The notes beneath the pieces were generated by a model, which was not told where the DNA came from, searched no databases, and saw only the letters and a program-made list of their open reading frames with translations. A stretch of DNA of 64,000 nt from positions 98,771,342-98,835,341 of the forward strand of contig CM043953.1 of assembly GCA_014529385.2 (NCBI GenBank). The letters are read 5' to 3'. Each line of letters starts with the position of its first letter. Position 1 is the first letter of the stretch. Of this stretch, positions 11,778 to 23,825 are shown one piece after another. Origin of the DNA: Adiantum capillus-veneris (lineage: Eukaryota; Streptophyta; Polypodiopsida; Polypodiales; Pteridaceae). The translations under genes were made by a program, and so were the position numbers.

Positions 11778-12278
11778 TGAAATTGGAGCTGATCTCTGTA
11801 GATAGCTGATTCTAGTGTTAGAATTTACAGCTATTGGTGATTCGTTAGTTCAATCAGTAGAACTGGAAGAGAAGATAGAAACTGAACTGGAATAGTTACA
11901 TGAACTGAAATACATCTGCTAAGGCGAAAGATAGACTGAATGACTGGAAATAGTGTTCAGATTCAGATTCAGATTTAGAGTTCAGAAAGAATGAATACAA
12001 GGTATATCTAACTGAAGTACACTCGACTAATGTATTGAGGATTACAAGTGAAGATAGTGTAGCTGAGGAACAGCTTCAGGACTAAAACCACACAACTAAG
12101 AGTGAGAAGTCAAAAGATAAGCAGTCCAAAAGTACAGCCAACCCGATTACAATGTAATGGGTCCTATTTATAGCCCTTTGAAGTTACTGTGGTAACCGCC
12201 ATGGTAATTACTAACTGGTCCGCTGTTCGGCTTCCAGGAGCCGGTTCCCACCTATTGAAACTGTCTCTACCATCTACA
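11778..12278 (-). repeat. 5' LTR of gypsy A
   Basis: This 501-bp partner of the 1149-1661 LTR has the same TGTAGATGG...CA termini on the minus strand. It is followed by the CTTTA duplication. On the minus strand it would hold promoter and transcript start. Confidence 0.94.
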
Positions 12279-12283
12279 CTTTA
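12279..12283. repeat. Target-site duplication CTTTA, right copy (gypsy A)
   Basis: CTTTA immediately follows the terminal CA of the right LTR and equals 1144-1148. Confidence 0.92.
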
Positions 12284-12620
12284 CCATGGCACCCATTCCA
12301 AAATTATACATACACTTCAGTGTTTTAAGGTCACTTGCAAGATGCCATTGGAATTGAAAGTCTCCCCTCCCATCTACAACCAACACCTTTCCTTGATTCA
12401 GTTGTTTATCAATGATATCACGGATAAGGCTTTGATGGAACACCCAATATAAAGTGTCATGGTCTTCTTTCTTTACCTTCAAGATTAAATCCTTATGAGA
12501 CATGAAACTAAATCTAAAATTAATCAAAAGAGGGCTCACCAAAGCTGAAGAGAAGATGGAAATGGATTATTTGAAAAGCACCAAGCCACCATATGTTTGT
12601 TTCTGATTAAGCACTGAAGT
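12284..12620 (-). pseudogene. 5' part of the unrecognised ORF split by gypsy A
   Basis: Minus-strand reading gives KKEDHDTLYWVFHQSL, then VLVVDGRGDFQFQWHLASDL and KTLKCMYNFGMGAMVK, which stops at the element. Joined to 1-1143 across a single CTTTA, the frame carries on after one TGA. The family is not recognised. Confidence 0.5.
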
Positions 12621-13780
12621 ATGAAGGATCATCAATGGGGCATTTTGAAAGATCCCTATTCCTCATCAATGCTATTGTGACTCGTTTTAGCTTCTTGTCC
12701 TTAAGAATATCACACTCATGCAGAACGCCACTTGTCTCTCCAAAATTGTAATACAATGGTCAACAACATCCCGCCAAAAAACCTTATACTTTTTTGTCAT
12801 GGATTATATCCTTTGCAAGACCACTTGTTATCAAAGGCTTCAAATGCTTTCCTACATTGGCCTTTGGATCTATGTTTTCTTTATCTAGATATACACCACG
12901 TCTACAAAGAAAGCATAACAAACATAAGAAAAAACTATGTATAAGTGAAATAAATTAGAAGGTCCACAATCCTGACCTCAATTCTTGGATTCTTTTCTTG
13001 AGACCGCCAGAGCCAACCTTCAAGGTTTCAAGGTTCCGTAGTTTCTTCTTTCACACACAAGCACCGAAGCTTGTATCTTTTGTTTGTAAGTTCTACACTT
13101 TTTCTTGCAAGACCTGTATTTCTTATGTGCACTGCAAAATGTTTTTTTGGTCCTCACAATACAAATTAGAATGTTGTAGAATCCCATTTTCTTGATGGTG
13201 AACCATGCTTTTTTGAAATTTATGTTTTCAAGCTAGAGCTTTGCAGTAGCCAAGTAAACCATTCTGTCCGTCACTTGCGAAGGTTAATAAAGTGGTGGGA
13301 TTTGCAAATGCAGGGGAGGCATTGGTCATAGGATTCAAAGGATAGAGTGATCCATTTGTCCATATATCTATGTGTTTTGCTCCCTCTATTCTGAGTCTTT
13401 CTTTCTCAGTGGGTGTTCTACTGTGTGTGTTTTACTTTGCTTTTAGTGAGGAGGTTTCATGAGGGCGTGGATGAAGAAGCCATGAATACACAATGCAACA
13501 AAATCAAGAAACAAAAGAGGAGAATCTCATTAGTCCCTACTACATACATCATATGGAGAAGAACTTCCCTCCTATATGACAAGCTGTGTTCAATATAACT
13601 GAAAAGGGACATTCCATCAATCATCACGGCCGTTATGACTATGTCAAAAGAATCAACTTCGAAGTACACTTTTTAAATGGTTGATGAGGACACCTTCTCT
13701 TTTACCACACCAATTTTCTAGAGAGAGAAGGCAAAAAATTTCATTTTCTTAGAAGGCCCTCCAAATGAGATCCTAATGTG
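12621..13780. other. No recognisable gene
   Basis: AT-rich sequence with only short chance frames. The 5' continuation of the split ORF may extend into 12621-12760 but is too decayed to follow. Confidence 0.5.
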
Positions 13781-14654
13781 GCAGAGTCTCCCCTACAAAC
13801 TGAGTAAAGAACTCCAACGAAAGCTCAACCATAGACCATGCCAAACTGGCAACAAAGTGGAGATAACTCAACCACTACACAATCATAAAAATCATGATCA
13901 AACACATCAAAACCGATGCACATATGCATAAAATCAGCTCCACAATCTGCTATATCTGCAAAGTATTAAATCTGGGAGAGAAACAACTCAATCGAGTGTA
14001 AAGCACATAATCATATACGCAAGTAGTGAGAAAACTAGCTCAAAATGTATCCCACAAGAGAAATTGCTTGCAAAAATCTGCAAAAAAACTTGTGAAACCT
14101 GTGACTGTCTGTCTGTAGCCACACAAGCATACGCAGTCCTCACTCTTGTGAGAGAGGATACAAGAACACTAGTCCATGTCCAAGATGACAATTAACCCTG
14201 GCAAAGTGAGAGTGAACACTCGATCACTATCAAAATGAGAGTCAAACTTGACCACTAAACCATCAGAGAGTGAAACTGCAGATACGCATGAAACTAGGAA
14301 AAATCCAGCAGATTTTTCCCTAAAACTGAGTGAAAGCTCAAAAAATCTCACCAATACTGCATAAAGCATACAGACACTTGGTGTCTCTATAAACATATCC
14401 ACAAATGATATACATAAAATGCCAAAATTCTGGCAAACAAGCTCATTCACTTGAGAAAAAGCGGCTCTATGGACCTGTAGTTGTCTAAAAAAGTTGTAAA
14501 CCTGTGAACCTAGTACCTACAAGCTATATCTAGCTCAAGCTGTATCTGCAAAGGCATATATAGCATAAGTGGCAAAAAACACGTGCTAAAAACTACTCTC
14601 TAGAATGCCCCACACAATCATACATGTCTGCACTCTAAGAAATTGCAAATTGCG

Positions 14655-15397
14655 AGCAAAATGGTCGGGAATCTGGCACACTACCTCATCGGTCAAAAAA
14701 CACATTGAGCAAAACCCAAACATGAAGCACGACCATGTGGTCATAATCGTCGTTCGAGAGCTACACTCATGGGAAAAAGTGTTTCGAAATGGACCGTTGG
14801 AGCTATCGTTAGTTGTGCGACCAAAGTTGGAAATAAGGGTCGTCAAAGCCAAAATGGTCAAGTAAAAGCCGTGATGCTAGGAGAAGCCGTCGGGGAAAAT
14901 TCGCTCCAAAATGGGCACGTGGGAGGGTAGTCATTGGCGAGGAGGAGAGCCCATCTGCTCTCTCTCACTCTCGCTATGTCAACAACGAGAAAAGAAGGTC
15001 AATGTCGCCTTTCGTCGTCGGACAAAAGCGCTCACCAAAGTCGTAGCCACCAAAATTAGTGTCAAAATCGATGCAAGCCATCAATGCAAAGCCATAGAGG
15101 AAGATTGCCGAGAGAATCAACCGGGAGAAGCGCTCTCAACTGGGTAAGAAATCGCCAAAATTGGGCAAAAAACCATGGAATTTGGCACTCTACCTCATCG
15201 ATCAAAAAACACGTTGAGCGAAAACCAAACACAAAGCATGATCATGTGGTCATAATAGTCGTCCAGGAACCACACTCATGGGAAAAAGTGCTCCAAAATG
15301 GACCGTCGGAGCCGCTATGTGTTGGTGTGTGCGACCGAAGCTGGAAACAGGGGTCGTCAAAGCCAAAATGGTCAAGTCAAAGCCGGGATGCGTAGGG
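14655..15397 (+). repeat. Dispersed direct duplication (about 230 bp, two copies)
   Basis: 14655-14882 and 15164-15397 align over their length, sharing blocks such as ACTACCTCATCG/ACTCTACCTCATCG, CATGTGGTCATAAT and GGTCGTCAAAGCCAAAATGG. The copies are diverged and separated by about 280 bp. They lie in the non-coding sequence left of the relic LTR at 16521, where a minus-strand retroelement leader would be. Confidence 0.75.
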
Positions 15398-15827
15398 CCG
15401 ATGCAAAAGAAACACTCGCCCAGGCTGGCACACATCTATGTATGTGTGCACGTGTTAAGAGCATGCACGCAGTTGCTTGTTTTGCCGCGACCAAAAGAGT
15501 TTCGAAGCTCTCTCTCTCTTGCTCTCTCTTTCCGAGCTACTGTATGCCGCCTTTTTCTCTTTCTCGTGCTCTCTGTCGAAAAGCATGTGTGAGAACATTC
15601 CCTTACACATATTTTTTAAAAAAAATAGCTCTCTGTTCTGCATTTTGAATGAGCTCTAACGATTGTGTGTGTGTGTCTCTCACACACACAATCCCTGCTT
15701 TCTCTCTGCCTTGCATCACTACACCCCGGCTTGCTCTTGCTCACTTTTGCTTCTGCTCATGATTTTCAGCACGAAGTCCGACTCCCCTTTGCAATTGTAG
15801 TCATCCAATGTGAGCGTGTGGTGGTGT

Positions 15828-15856
15828 TTTACACACACACACACACACACACACAC
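15828..15856. repeat. (AC)n microsatellite
   Basis: About 14 AC units. Confidence 0.9.
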
Positions 15857-16506
15857 CTTATGCTTCGTCTGTCGTTGCCGATAGCTCCAGTTTTCCAGCA
15901 CTGCAACCTGCAATTCCTTTGTTTCTGAGGTCAACTGGCTCGACTCGCTCTCCCAAGCCTTTGTTGTCGAGACCTTCTACTCAATCGCCCTGCAAGCCTT
16001 GATGCATCCCCTGCTCAAAATTCCTTGCTTTGCAATCGATTCCTTGCATGCTTGCTTCAATTTCCCCAATTGCACCTGTTCAATGCCCTACAATTTCCTC
16101 TTTGTCAAGCTCTCAGAGCTTTATTGTGTATCCAATTTTCTTGCACTCATTGCTTGGCCTTTTGCCCGTAAGCTTCCTGCTTGATGCCCTTTCTCAGAAG
16201 ACCTGTCTGCTTAGTGCCTGGACTCTTCTCAAGCTCTGTCATGGTTTTGCAAAGCTTCCAAGGTCTCCTGTTACACTGCTATGTAGACTCTGCAGAATCC
16301 TATTTTTGTAGAGATTCCTTGAGAATCCTTAAGATTCCCAAAGCCCAAGACGGGCTGCGTGCATTAAGGCTCCGAGATCCATTGGATCTACTTCGATCGG
16401 TTTCACCTGCAAGATCTACCGCAACCGCTCTGTGCTTCTTCGCCAAGCTCAAGTTCAAGCTCCAAGCTCCGCCATAGCCGACATCTCACCGCGAGTCCGT
16501 CCATTG

Positions 16507-16518
16507 GCTCCGATACCA
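16507..16518 (-). other. Primer-binding-site relic, initiator tRNA-Met type
   Basis: The minus strand reads TGGTATCGGAGC, one base away from the common plant copia primer site TGGTATCAGAGC. It lies two bases from the TG of the LTR-like block at 16521. Confidence 0.7.
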
Positions 16519-16520
16519 AT

Positions 16521-16727
16521 TGAAGCGTGCGTGTGCATGGATGCGTGTGTGCGCGGTGTGGTGTGTGTGTGCAAGAAGGGAGAGGGAGAGAGTAGACCAT
16601 GTGTAGGTGGAGCATGACTCAAATGAGCTACTCCTTATTCTTGATATATATACAAGAATAAGGTGAGTATTGGACGGGCACCCATAGCCTGGGCGGTTGG
16701 GCAAGGCATAGACGTCTTTACCCCAAT
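16521..16727 (-). repeat. Relic LTR (copia-like)
   Basis: A block of about 207 bp starts TGAAGCG next to the primer-site relic. It ends in a pattern resembling the end of the copia B/C LTR (CCTGGGCGG... then TTACCCCAA). No partner LTR or coding body was found to the left, only about 2.7 kb of non-coding sequence, so it may be a gutted or large non-coding derivative. Confidence 0.5.
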
Positions 16728-17000
16728 ATGACTGCATATGGAGTGCGCTTATGATCGTGTATCCCATCCCATTTACTAAGGAATATATCCACTTCATATT
16801 TATTGTGCTCCCTCTCCTCTTCCGTAAAAATTGGTGGCTTAGTATTTTTCATCAAGTCATCCATCCTCCCTAGATTGGAGCCTTGCTCTGATAGACCAGG
16901 TCCGCCCCCAACAGGGATTGCAATAAGCCTAGCATGTCCATGGTCTGAGCCCTCGGCTGAGTGTTGCATAAATTGCACAAACATATCAAACAATTTGGTG
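16728..17000 (-). pseudogene. Gypsy gag fragment
   Basis: Minus-strand reading of 16718-16993 gives KPPIFTEEEREHNKYEVDIF followed by LSKWDGIHD, which resembles the start of a plant retrotransposon Gag core (proline-phenylalanine, then W near the end of the first helix). The reading is cut at the edge of the 16521-16727 LTR, suggesting that LTR element inserted into it. No other part of its parent element is recognisable nearby. Confidence 0.45.
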
Positions 17001-18068
17001 ACATTGGATTCAATTGTGCAAAATTATTTTCTATGATAGACATGCATGCTTAATGTGCTCTAAATTCTTGAATATCAAGCAATTCATAACCATCGTCCAC
17101 TCCCCGTAGCCATGTGTGTACCCTCCATGAGAGTATCCGATCATAGGGCATCATCCACAGGGTTAGGTGTGTTCTTGGTTCAAAGATTCCCAATGAAAGC
17201 CGATTGTATCCGTTGAAATCATCGTAGTCGTCACTATTTAGCCTTGCTAATTACTTCGTCGATTCTTAAATGCTTGCCAAAAAAGACTGAGCGTTTAAAA
17301 CCAAGATATCTGGTAAAACTCCGTTGTCGTCGAGCTTCCCTACAAGCTTGTTACCGATTTCAGAAAAGCACTAGACACCTTGCTAGATTGGTTCCGCGAA
17401 CTCACCAAGAATTAGCACTTTAATTTGGTAAGAATCACGTTGATTAGTGCCTAATCTATTATTGTTTTCTTGCCCGCGTCAATTGAGTATCGAGGCTCAA
17501 AACACGGGACAAAAAGCATGTGTTCAAGAGATTGCTCGCCGCGGAACCAAAGAATTTTTTTTGGAGTCCCTGTCGGTTTTGAGATTTCAAAAAAATGAGA
17601 TATACTTGCCAATGTCGAAACCGACTACGAGGTGCCAATGGTGGCAGTAGGCCACTCAGGAGAAAAAGGGGAGGGGACTGTGGGCACCCTCCCTTGATAA
17701 ACTTTTTTTGAATTGCCCCAAGGCCTTGTGGCCTTCGGCATTTGGGGTGTGAAAAGGAGCTCAAAGCAAGCTATGGCGGTGAGCAGCCGTCGACACTGGG
17801 AAAGAGAGAGAGAGAGAGAGTTCCCTTGCCCGCTATACTGTCCGCCTTGACATGCATTGTAGTGACGTATTTTTATCCTCTCCCCCACGCAATGTCAACG
17901 AGCATGCCTGCGCTTGATTTGGTGAAGGTCAAGCTCGACCCCCTCCTCACACAAGCCCCCTTGCACACGGCCACCGCCACTTTGTCTTGCTTGGCTTCAG
18001 GACTTCGTGCATGTATTTCATGAGCATGAAGTGGAAGACCACGCCCTTGCCCCCTAAAATTATCCTAT
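17001..18068. other. No recognisable gene
   Basis: Short frames only. There is a small GA run near 17806-17822 and no coherent domain. Confidence 0.5.
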
Positions 18069-18080
18069 GCTCTGATACTA
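18069..18080 (-). other. Second primer-binding-site relic
   Basis: The minus strand reads TAGTATCAGAGC, one base different from TGGTATCAGAGC. TGAAAGAGCC follows one base later and could open an LTR running right to near 18705. Neither the end nor a partner can be fixed. Confidence 0.35.
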
Positions 18081-18214
18081 GTGAAAGAGCCTTGGGACTG
18101 CCTTGGAGAAGCCTCCTCCCCATCGTCTTTATACAGCCCTTGGCCTTCTAGGATTCCCTGCCCAGCAGCTTAGCAGTCACTCGGGTTTGTGACCCCCCAG
18201 GGTTGCCCTTGGCA

Positions 18215-18216
<2 letters not shown>

Positions 18217-18248
<32 letters not shown>
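18217..18248. repeat. (CT)n microsatellite
   Basis: About 15 CT units. Confidence 0.9.
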
Positions 18249-18250
<2 letters not shown>

Positions 18251-18363
18251 CCCACTTACATGAACCACCCACACGGGCGCCTCTGGTCGTCGCGATGGGT
18301 AGTGGCTTTGGGTTTTTAAGTGAGGAGCAAACCCTGTCCACAATGAGGAGGAGCACCAAGCAG

Positions 18364-18475
<112 letters not shown>

Positions 18476-18738
18476 TCATGTGTGTAGGTCAATGGGAAGA
18501 GCTCTCTTTGCCCTGTGTTCGGACCTCTGCACTGAGTGGCTATTGCGCACAAAAAACTGGGAGGAAGGTGTTATGGGAGTGAGAGAGATTTTTGTGCGAG
18601 TAAGGTCTCTCTCTCTCTACGCATATGAGCACCCAGAGGGCAAGCGAGGCTAAGGCCTGAGGGAAGGTGATCAGTTGTGTATAATATTTGTAGGTATCTC
18701 CTTAACAAATGGATTATAATACTAGTAGAGCTAGTATG

Positions 18739-18876
18739 TGTAATGCCAAGGGAAAACCCAAGGGAGGTCACGGACCAGGCCAGGGGGCGGTTGCCAATGG
18801 AGACGGGATCCTAGGGGCAAGGCATATAAATGGAGGTTGGGTGGAGGATCAAGTATCCAATTCCCTCAGTCTCACA
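18739..18876 (+). repeat. Short LTR with decayed primer site (copia-like relic)
   Basis: The 138-bp block opens TGTAATGCC and closes CTCACA. One base later comes TGGTATCAAAAC (18878-18889), two mismatches from the tRNA-Met primer site, so it is a plus-strand 5' LTR. It is a family member of the LTR at 54963-55104. No body follows that I can recognise. Confidence 0.75.
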
Positions 18877-18889
18877 ATGGTATCAAAAC

Positions 18890-20319
18890 TCAGGGAGGGG
18901 GGCAACTATGGAGGGGGGAAAGTACAGGGGCATGGCCTCTTGTTCTCTCTTTCGCTCTCTCTCTCTCTCTCTCTCTCTTCTCTTTCTCACGCCCAAGAAG
19001 GCTATGGTGTTGTCAAGAAGGGGGATTCTTCTCTCTCAATAGACGTGCTTGCATGCCTTTGCACGCTCTTGGGATCAGGGACGGGCCATGACCATGGGCA
19101 ACTTCCCCTGTAGGGCCAAACGGAGATGGCTGCACGAATGCCTGCTTGCAAGGAACAAAGGCTCGTGGTCGAACTCCATAGAACCGCTCACATTTAGTCT
19201 CAATGGGTTTGCGTTGTGATGGGGGAGGTTTTTTGACATAGGGACTTACGCCCTCATGGTCTGCAAGAGATGACATCGTCTTTTCCTACTCTGTGCTGTA
19301 GGCCCGCCATTGCCATGTAATGTTTTTTGCCCTAAGCCACCCTAAGGGGCAGTTCCCACAAAATACACAAGAGTCGCCCACTAAGTGAGACCAACACTAG
19401 GGCTAAGGAAGTCCATGGGTGGGGAGGTAGTGCATGCGTGGCATGCAACAACTAAGAATGCATCATGCAAAGGTTGTACGACTCAATCGCCAACAAAAAA
19501 CGTAGTCGACTAGCATTTAAGGCTTGAAAATTTGGCACAGAAAGGGGAATGGAACCCAAGTGATAGCTTCTCAAGGAGACAAACATCTATCATATAACCA
19601 TAAATCCCATGTCAAAGTCATGCTGAAGGCAAAGAATCATGGGTATGTCAGGCAAGGCTTGGCAAAATAATCGATGGTCAAAGTAATTGGCAAATGCATT
19701 ACTAAAAAGACACCCAACCACGCTACGTGGACTTCTAAGAGTCGGTAAGCAAGTCAACTTTAACGTTTTCAATTATGACTTTATTGAATCGCAGATCTCT
19801 CTGCATTATGGGCACAACAAGCAAAGGCAAGCATGACAAGTTATTCTTTTGAGATATTTGTCCTCAGCATGGGGCACTTTAAGCATGTTCGGTAAGTCTT
19901 CAACATTTTTCATGCATGGCACGTGAGATCTTAAACGGCTATGAGCACAATTGTTGGCCGAATAAATTATACCATCAAGGGTCTCCCGTTATGGATGCCA
20001 AATTCCCAGTTTTGGCTTGGAATTTTTTGGTCCTAGGCAATGTTTTCTCCTCAGGTGCAGGCAAGGCCTGTGGCATGCTGGTACATGGAAGGCATGTGGC
20101 ATGTAAGGGGTGGGTATTTGGCAAGGCCAACCATTGATTACAATTTCAAGAAGTTGTAAAACAAGTTTGCTAGGACATGGCTCCTAGACAAGTTGTCTGT
20201 CATTAATGCAATTAGACAACAACAGGATCCACCCAGTGTCGGCAAGCATGATCTGATGAGTTTTCTACGACATCACTAGAGAAAGGCTCCGTCTATAGAT
20301 ACAAGGTACATCTCTTGCA
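18890..20319. other. No recognisable gene
   Basis: A CT run lies at about 18957-18983. The rest has only short frames and no motif I can name. Confidence 0.5.
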
Positions 20320-20324
20320 AGTAT
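20320..20324. repeat. Target-site duplication AGTAT, left copy (copia complex)
   Basis: AGTAT precedes the TG of the leftmost copia LTR and recurs at 30969-30973, just after the rightmost LTR. Confidence 0.75.
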
Positions 20325-20514
20325 TGAAAGAGTACGAGCGGAAGTGCGACGCGAGAGAGTGCGAGAAGAAGAGCACGACGATATGGTGAACTCGCTCTAC
20401 TGTAATGTGTAGAGCATAGTGAGTTCTTATTAGGTTTTTACAAAAGAACATGTGTACATACTTGGCGGCCCGCCCACTTACCTGGGCGACCACATTGGGC
20501 TTTATACCCCAACA
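20325..20514 (-). repeat. 3' LTR of copia B
   Basis: 190 bp with TG...CA ends, nearly identical to the LTRs at 26926-27117 and 30777-30968; the 2-bp length difference is one GA unit. Confidence 0.93.
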
Positions 20515-20527
20515 ACCTCCCACTTAA
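20515..20527 (-). other. Polypurine tract of copia B
   Basis: The minus strand reads TTAAGTGGGAGGT right against the 3' LTR, the usual short copia-type tract. Confidence 0.8.
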
Positions 20528-20603
20528 AGTCCAATGTGGTACTTTAAGTGTGAGAGAAGATACTATACAAGATAATATACAAGAGATGTAGAGAAGTGAT
20601 GTA

Positions 20604-21893
20604 CTACCCTACACCTAACTGCTTGTGAAAATGCGCAAAGCTCTCTGAGGGAAGTCCTTTTGTAAGTAGATCGGCAGGATTTTCTGTGGTGTGAACTTTG
20701 ACAAGCTGAAGTTGCTTATCCTCGAGAATTTCCTTGATGAAATGATACTTCACATCCACATGCTTTGTCTTTGAGTGATAAACTGGATTGCGAGCCAATT
20801 GTATAGCACTTTGACTATCACAATATAACACAGGCATCTCTTCTTTGATTCCCAAATCTGTTACTAGTCGATTAAGCCAAATTGATTCTTTGCATGCCTC
20901 TGATGCTGCAACATATTCAGCCTCTGTAGTAGACTGAGTAACACAATCTTGTAATCTAGAACGCCATGATACTGCTCCACCAGCCAATGTAAAGACATAC
21001 CCTGACGTAGACCTTCGGTTGTCTAAGTCACCTGCATAATCTGAGTCTGTAAAACCCTTTACACTTAGCTCCTGACTCCCATAGCATATACGCATACTCT
21101 TTGTAGCTTTCAGGTATCTCAATATTCCTTTCAGTGCCTCCCAATGTTTCTTGCCTGGGTTTGACATGTATCGACTTACTACTCCCACTGCAAATGCAAT
21201 GTCTGGGCGAGTAGCAATCATTGCATACATCAAACTACCCACTGCAGACGCATATGGAATCTTATCCATTTCAGCCTGTTCTTCCTCAGACACAGGACAA
21301 TCTTGTTTGCTAAGTTTCACATATGGTGGCAATGGAACACTCAGTGCCTTTCCCTTCTCCATATTGAAACGTTGCAAAACCTTGTCAATATACTTTGTTT
21401 GAGATAACCAAATCAACTTATTTGATCTGTCTCTCTCAATGCGCATACCAAGTATATGACTTGCCTCACCCATGTCTTTCATGTCAAACGATTTTGCCAT
21501 CTTTGACTTCAAAGCTGAAATTTCTTCCAAGTGCTTGCCAGCAATCAACATGTCATCCACATACAAAATAAGGATCAGCCAACTACCATCCTTAGCCTTC
21601 TTTGTATATAGACAGTGATCGAACTCACTACGTTTGTAGCCTTGAGAAAGCATAAACTTGTGGAATTTATGGTACCATGCCCTCGGTGATTGTTTTAAGC
21701 CATAAAGACTCTTTAACAACTGGCATACCCAATCTTCCTTGCCTTTCTCAACAAACCCTTCTGGATGCTGCATGTAAATTTCCACATCTAAATCACCATG
21801 CAAGAACGCTGTCTTGACATCCATTTGGTGCAACACCAAATCTAATATGGCAACCAATGCAAGAAAGCATCTCAATGTAGTCATCTTGACCAC
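20604..21893 (-). pseudogene. Copia B reverse transcriptase and RNase H
   Basis: The 429-residue open frame has the copia RT blocks QMDVKTAFLHGDL (residues 23-35), LYGLKQSPRAW and the catalytic YVDD (111-114). RNase H follows with FTDSDYAGDLDNRRSTSGY, STTEAEYVAAS and CDSQSAIQLA, ending KHVDVKYHFI and ADLLTKGLP. All catalytic residues look intact. The 5' part of RT lies in the upstream frame (21881-23464), which overlaps by 13 bp; a one-base change near 21925 separates them. Without gag the copy is not autonomous. Confidence 0.95.
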
Positions 21894-23464
21894 CAGAGAG
21901 AAGACTTCATCAAAGTCAATGCTTGTTCTTGCTTAAAGCCCTTGGCAACAAGCCTTGCTTTGTACTTTGGCTGACTATCATGAGCGGTGATCTTATACGT
22001 GTAAACCCATTTACAAGGTAGAGCCTTTTTGCCCTGTGGTAATGTAACTAGCTTCCATGTCTTGTTTTTATGCAGAGCTGTCATCTTTGACTGCATGGCC
22101 AATTGCCAATTCCCGGAGTCCTTCATTTGCACTGCTTCCTTGTAACATGAAGGCTCATTGCAATCAGTCAACATAGATGGAACAAACCTATCAGGAGGTC
22201 GCGTGACACGTCCAGATCTACGCACAATAGGTGGCTCAGGCTCAGCCACAACCTGTGGTTCCACTCTATCCTGTCCTTGCTCCTCTTGAGCCCTGACATT
22301 TTGTCTTGCACGTGCAGGTCCATCTTCTTGGAAGACAACTCTTCTAATCTCCTCAACCCTCTCTGGTTTAGAATGATATTTGGATTCATTAAAGTGAACA
22401 TCATTGCTGCGGACAACCTTTCTGGATTCGGGATCCCAAAGTCTGTACCCCATCTCACCAGAATTACCATAGCCTAGAAAGATGCACTTTCTAATCTTTT
22501 GCTCAAGTTTGTTCCTAAATTCCTTTGGAACGTGAGTATATGCCTCACAGCCAAAGACTCTGAGATGCTTGTATGAGGGCATTTTGTCTGACCATATCAT
22601 CTCTGGCACTGAATCCTTCTGGAAAACCTTGCTAGGAGATCTATTTACAAGATGAACAACTGTTGATACAGCTTCAGCCCAAAACGCATTTGGTAGCTGT
22701 GCATTAGACAACATACTTTTGACCTTCTCTTGTATGGTCCTATTCATCCTCTCAGCAACACCATTTTGAGGAGGATTGTAAGGAGAAGTAAGTTCACGTT
22801 TTATACCTTTTGACTCACAAAAGTCCTGAAAGGCCTTTGAAACATACTCTCCACCATTGTCAGTGCGTAAGCATTTAAGCTTCTTGCCACTCTGATTCTC
22901 CACAAGTGTCACAAACGTTTTGAAAACACTAAACGCTTCATCCTTGTGCTTGAGAAAGTAAACCCATACTTTCCTCGAGTAATCATCTATAAATGTCAGA
23001 AAGTAAGAAGCTCCCCCTAGAGATAGGTTAGGCATAGGTCCACACAAATCACTATGAACAAGTGCCAACTGTGTATCTCTTCTACTGCTTCTATGCTTAT
23101 GTGGCTGCTGTGTTTGCTTACCATACAGACAATGTTCACAGAATTCAAAATCATTAAATGAAAAGCCAGGCAAATAACCAGAACGAGACAAGATTTCCAT
23201 TCCCTTCTTGGACATATGTCCTAACCGGCTATGCCACAAAGAAACGTTCGGCTGCTCGGTTACATTGATTAGATTTTTAGAGACATTTGATACATAAATC
23301 ATGTAAAGTCCTCCAGACTTTACTCCATGTGCTACTGTCATAGAACCCTTGGATATCTTCCACATGTTCTGTCCAAAAGTGGTGACGTAGCCAGCATCAT
23401 CAAGTAAACCTGTGCTGATCAAGCTCTTTGTAATTGCGGGAACATGTCTCACATTCTTCAGCAT
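21881..23464 (-). pseudogene. Copia B integrase and N-terminal RT
   Basis: The 527-residue frame holds the GAG-pre-integrase block SLWHSRLGHMSKKG, then integrase with HSDLCGPM (first Asp), RTDNGGEYVS (second Asp) and NGVAERMNRTIQEK (Glu). A Pro/Arg-rich linker follows (RRSGRVTRPPDRFVPS), then the start of RT (WKLVTLP, KWVYTYK, ARLVAKGFKQEQ), after which the frame shifts. The match to copia C 27216-28570 is close throughout. The 5' edge of the frame coincides with the truncation of the element. Confidence 0.94.
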
Positions 23465-23479
23465 GAAAGAAGAGCATGA

Positions 23480-23589
23480 AAGAAGATCTCACAAAAGGAA
23501 GACGCAAAGAATAGATCCAAAGACTGTCTTCGCGATCTTTCCACTTGACTAAATATTATCAACGTACATGATGACACGTACATAAATCA
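23480..23589 (-). pseudogene. Chromovirus chromodomain fragment (left of Helitron)
   Basis: Minus-strand reading gives YLVKWKDREDSLWI, the core of a chromodomain as carried at the integrase C-terminus of chromoviruses, preceded by two stops. It continues the gypsy integrase at 26134-26925 once the Helitron 23590-26133 is removed. Confidence 0.7.
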
Positions 23590-23823
23590 TCTATACTATT
23601 ATAATGGGGGAAGGGATTGCGGTCCCTCTCCTCGGACACATGTCGACAACTGCTACATCTGGCTCCTCCCTTTCCCACATGTAGGCAACTGCTTCCTCCG
23701 ATAGCCTTTCAGGCCAGTGTGCCCTGCACACGTGACATTGGACAAATGAGCTGACTTAGTGTCCAGGCAAGAGCAGTCACACATTGTGTGGGTGTGCACA
23801 TGCGTGAGTGTGTGTGTGTGAGT

Positions 23824-23825
<2 letters not shown>

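Larger units (their letters stand above)
1149..12278 (-). mobile_element. Ty3/gypsy LTR retrotransposon A, full-length but degenerate
   Basis: The 11.13 kb element reads on the minus strand. It has two LTRs of 513 and 501 bp with TG...CA ends, a 5-bp target duplication, a polypurine tract beside the 3' LTR and a TGG-initiated primer-site candidate beside the 5' LTR. Internal order is gag (two CCHC knuckles), aspartic protease, reverse transcriptase, RNase H, integrase, which is the Ty3/gypsy order. A further 3.6 kb of sense-strand coding sequence follows integrase. No chromodomain is visible. The reading frame shifts repeatedly and the RT active site is mutated, so the copy cannot be autonomous. 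It split an older ORF. Confidence 0.94.
20325..23470 (-). mobile_element. Ty1/copia element B, truncated
   Basis: The minus-strand element keeps its 3' LTR, polypurine tract, RNase H, RT and integrase, plus the end of the protease-integrase junction. Homology with copia C stops near 23470, where a chromovirus fragment begins. Gag, protease, primer site and 5' LTR are missing here. The order integrase before RT is diagnostic of Ty1/copia. Confidence 0.92.
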
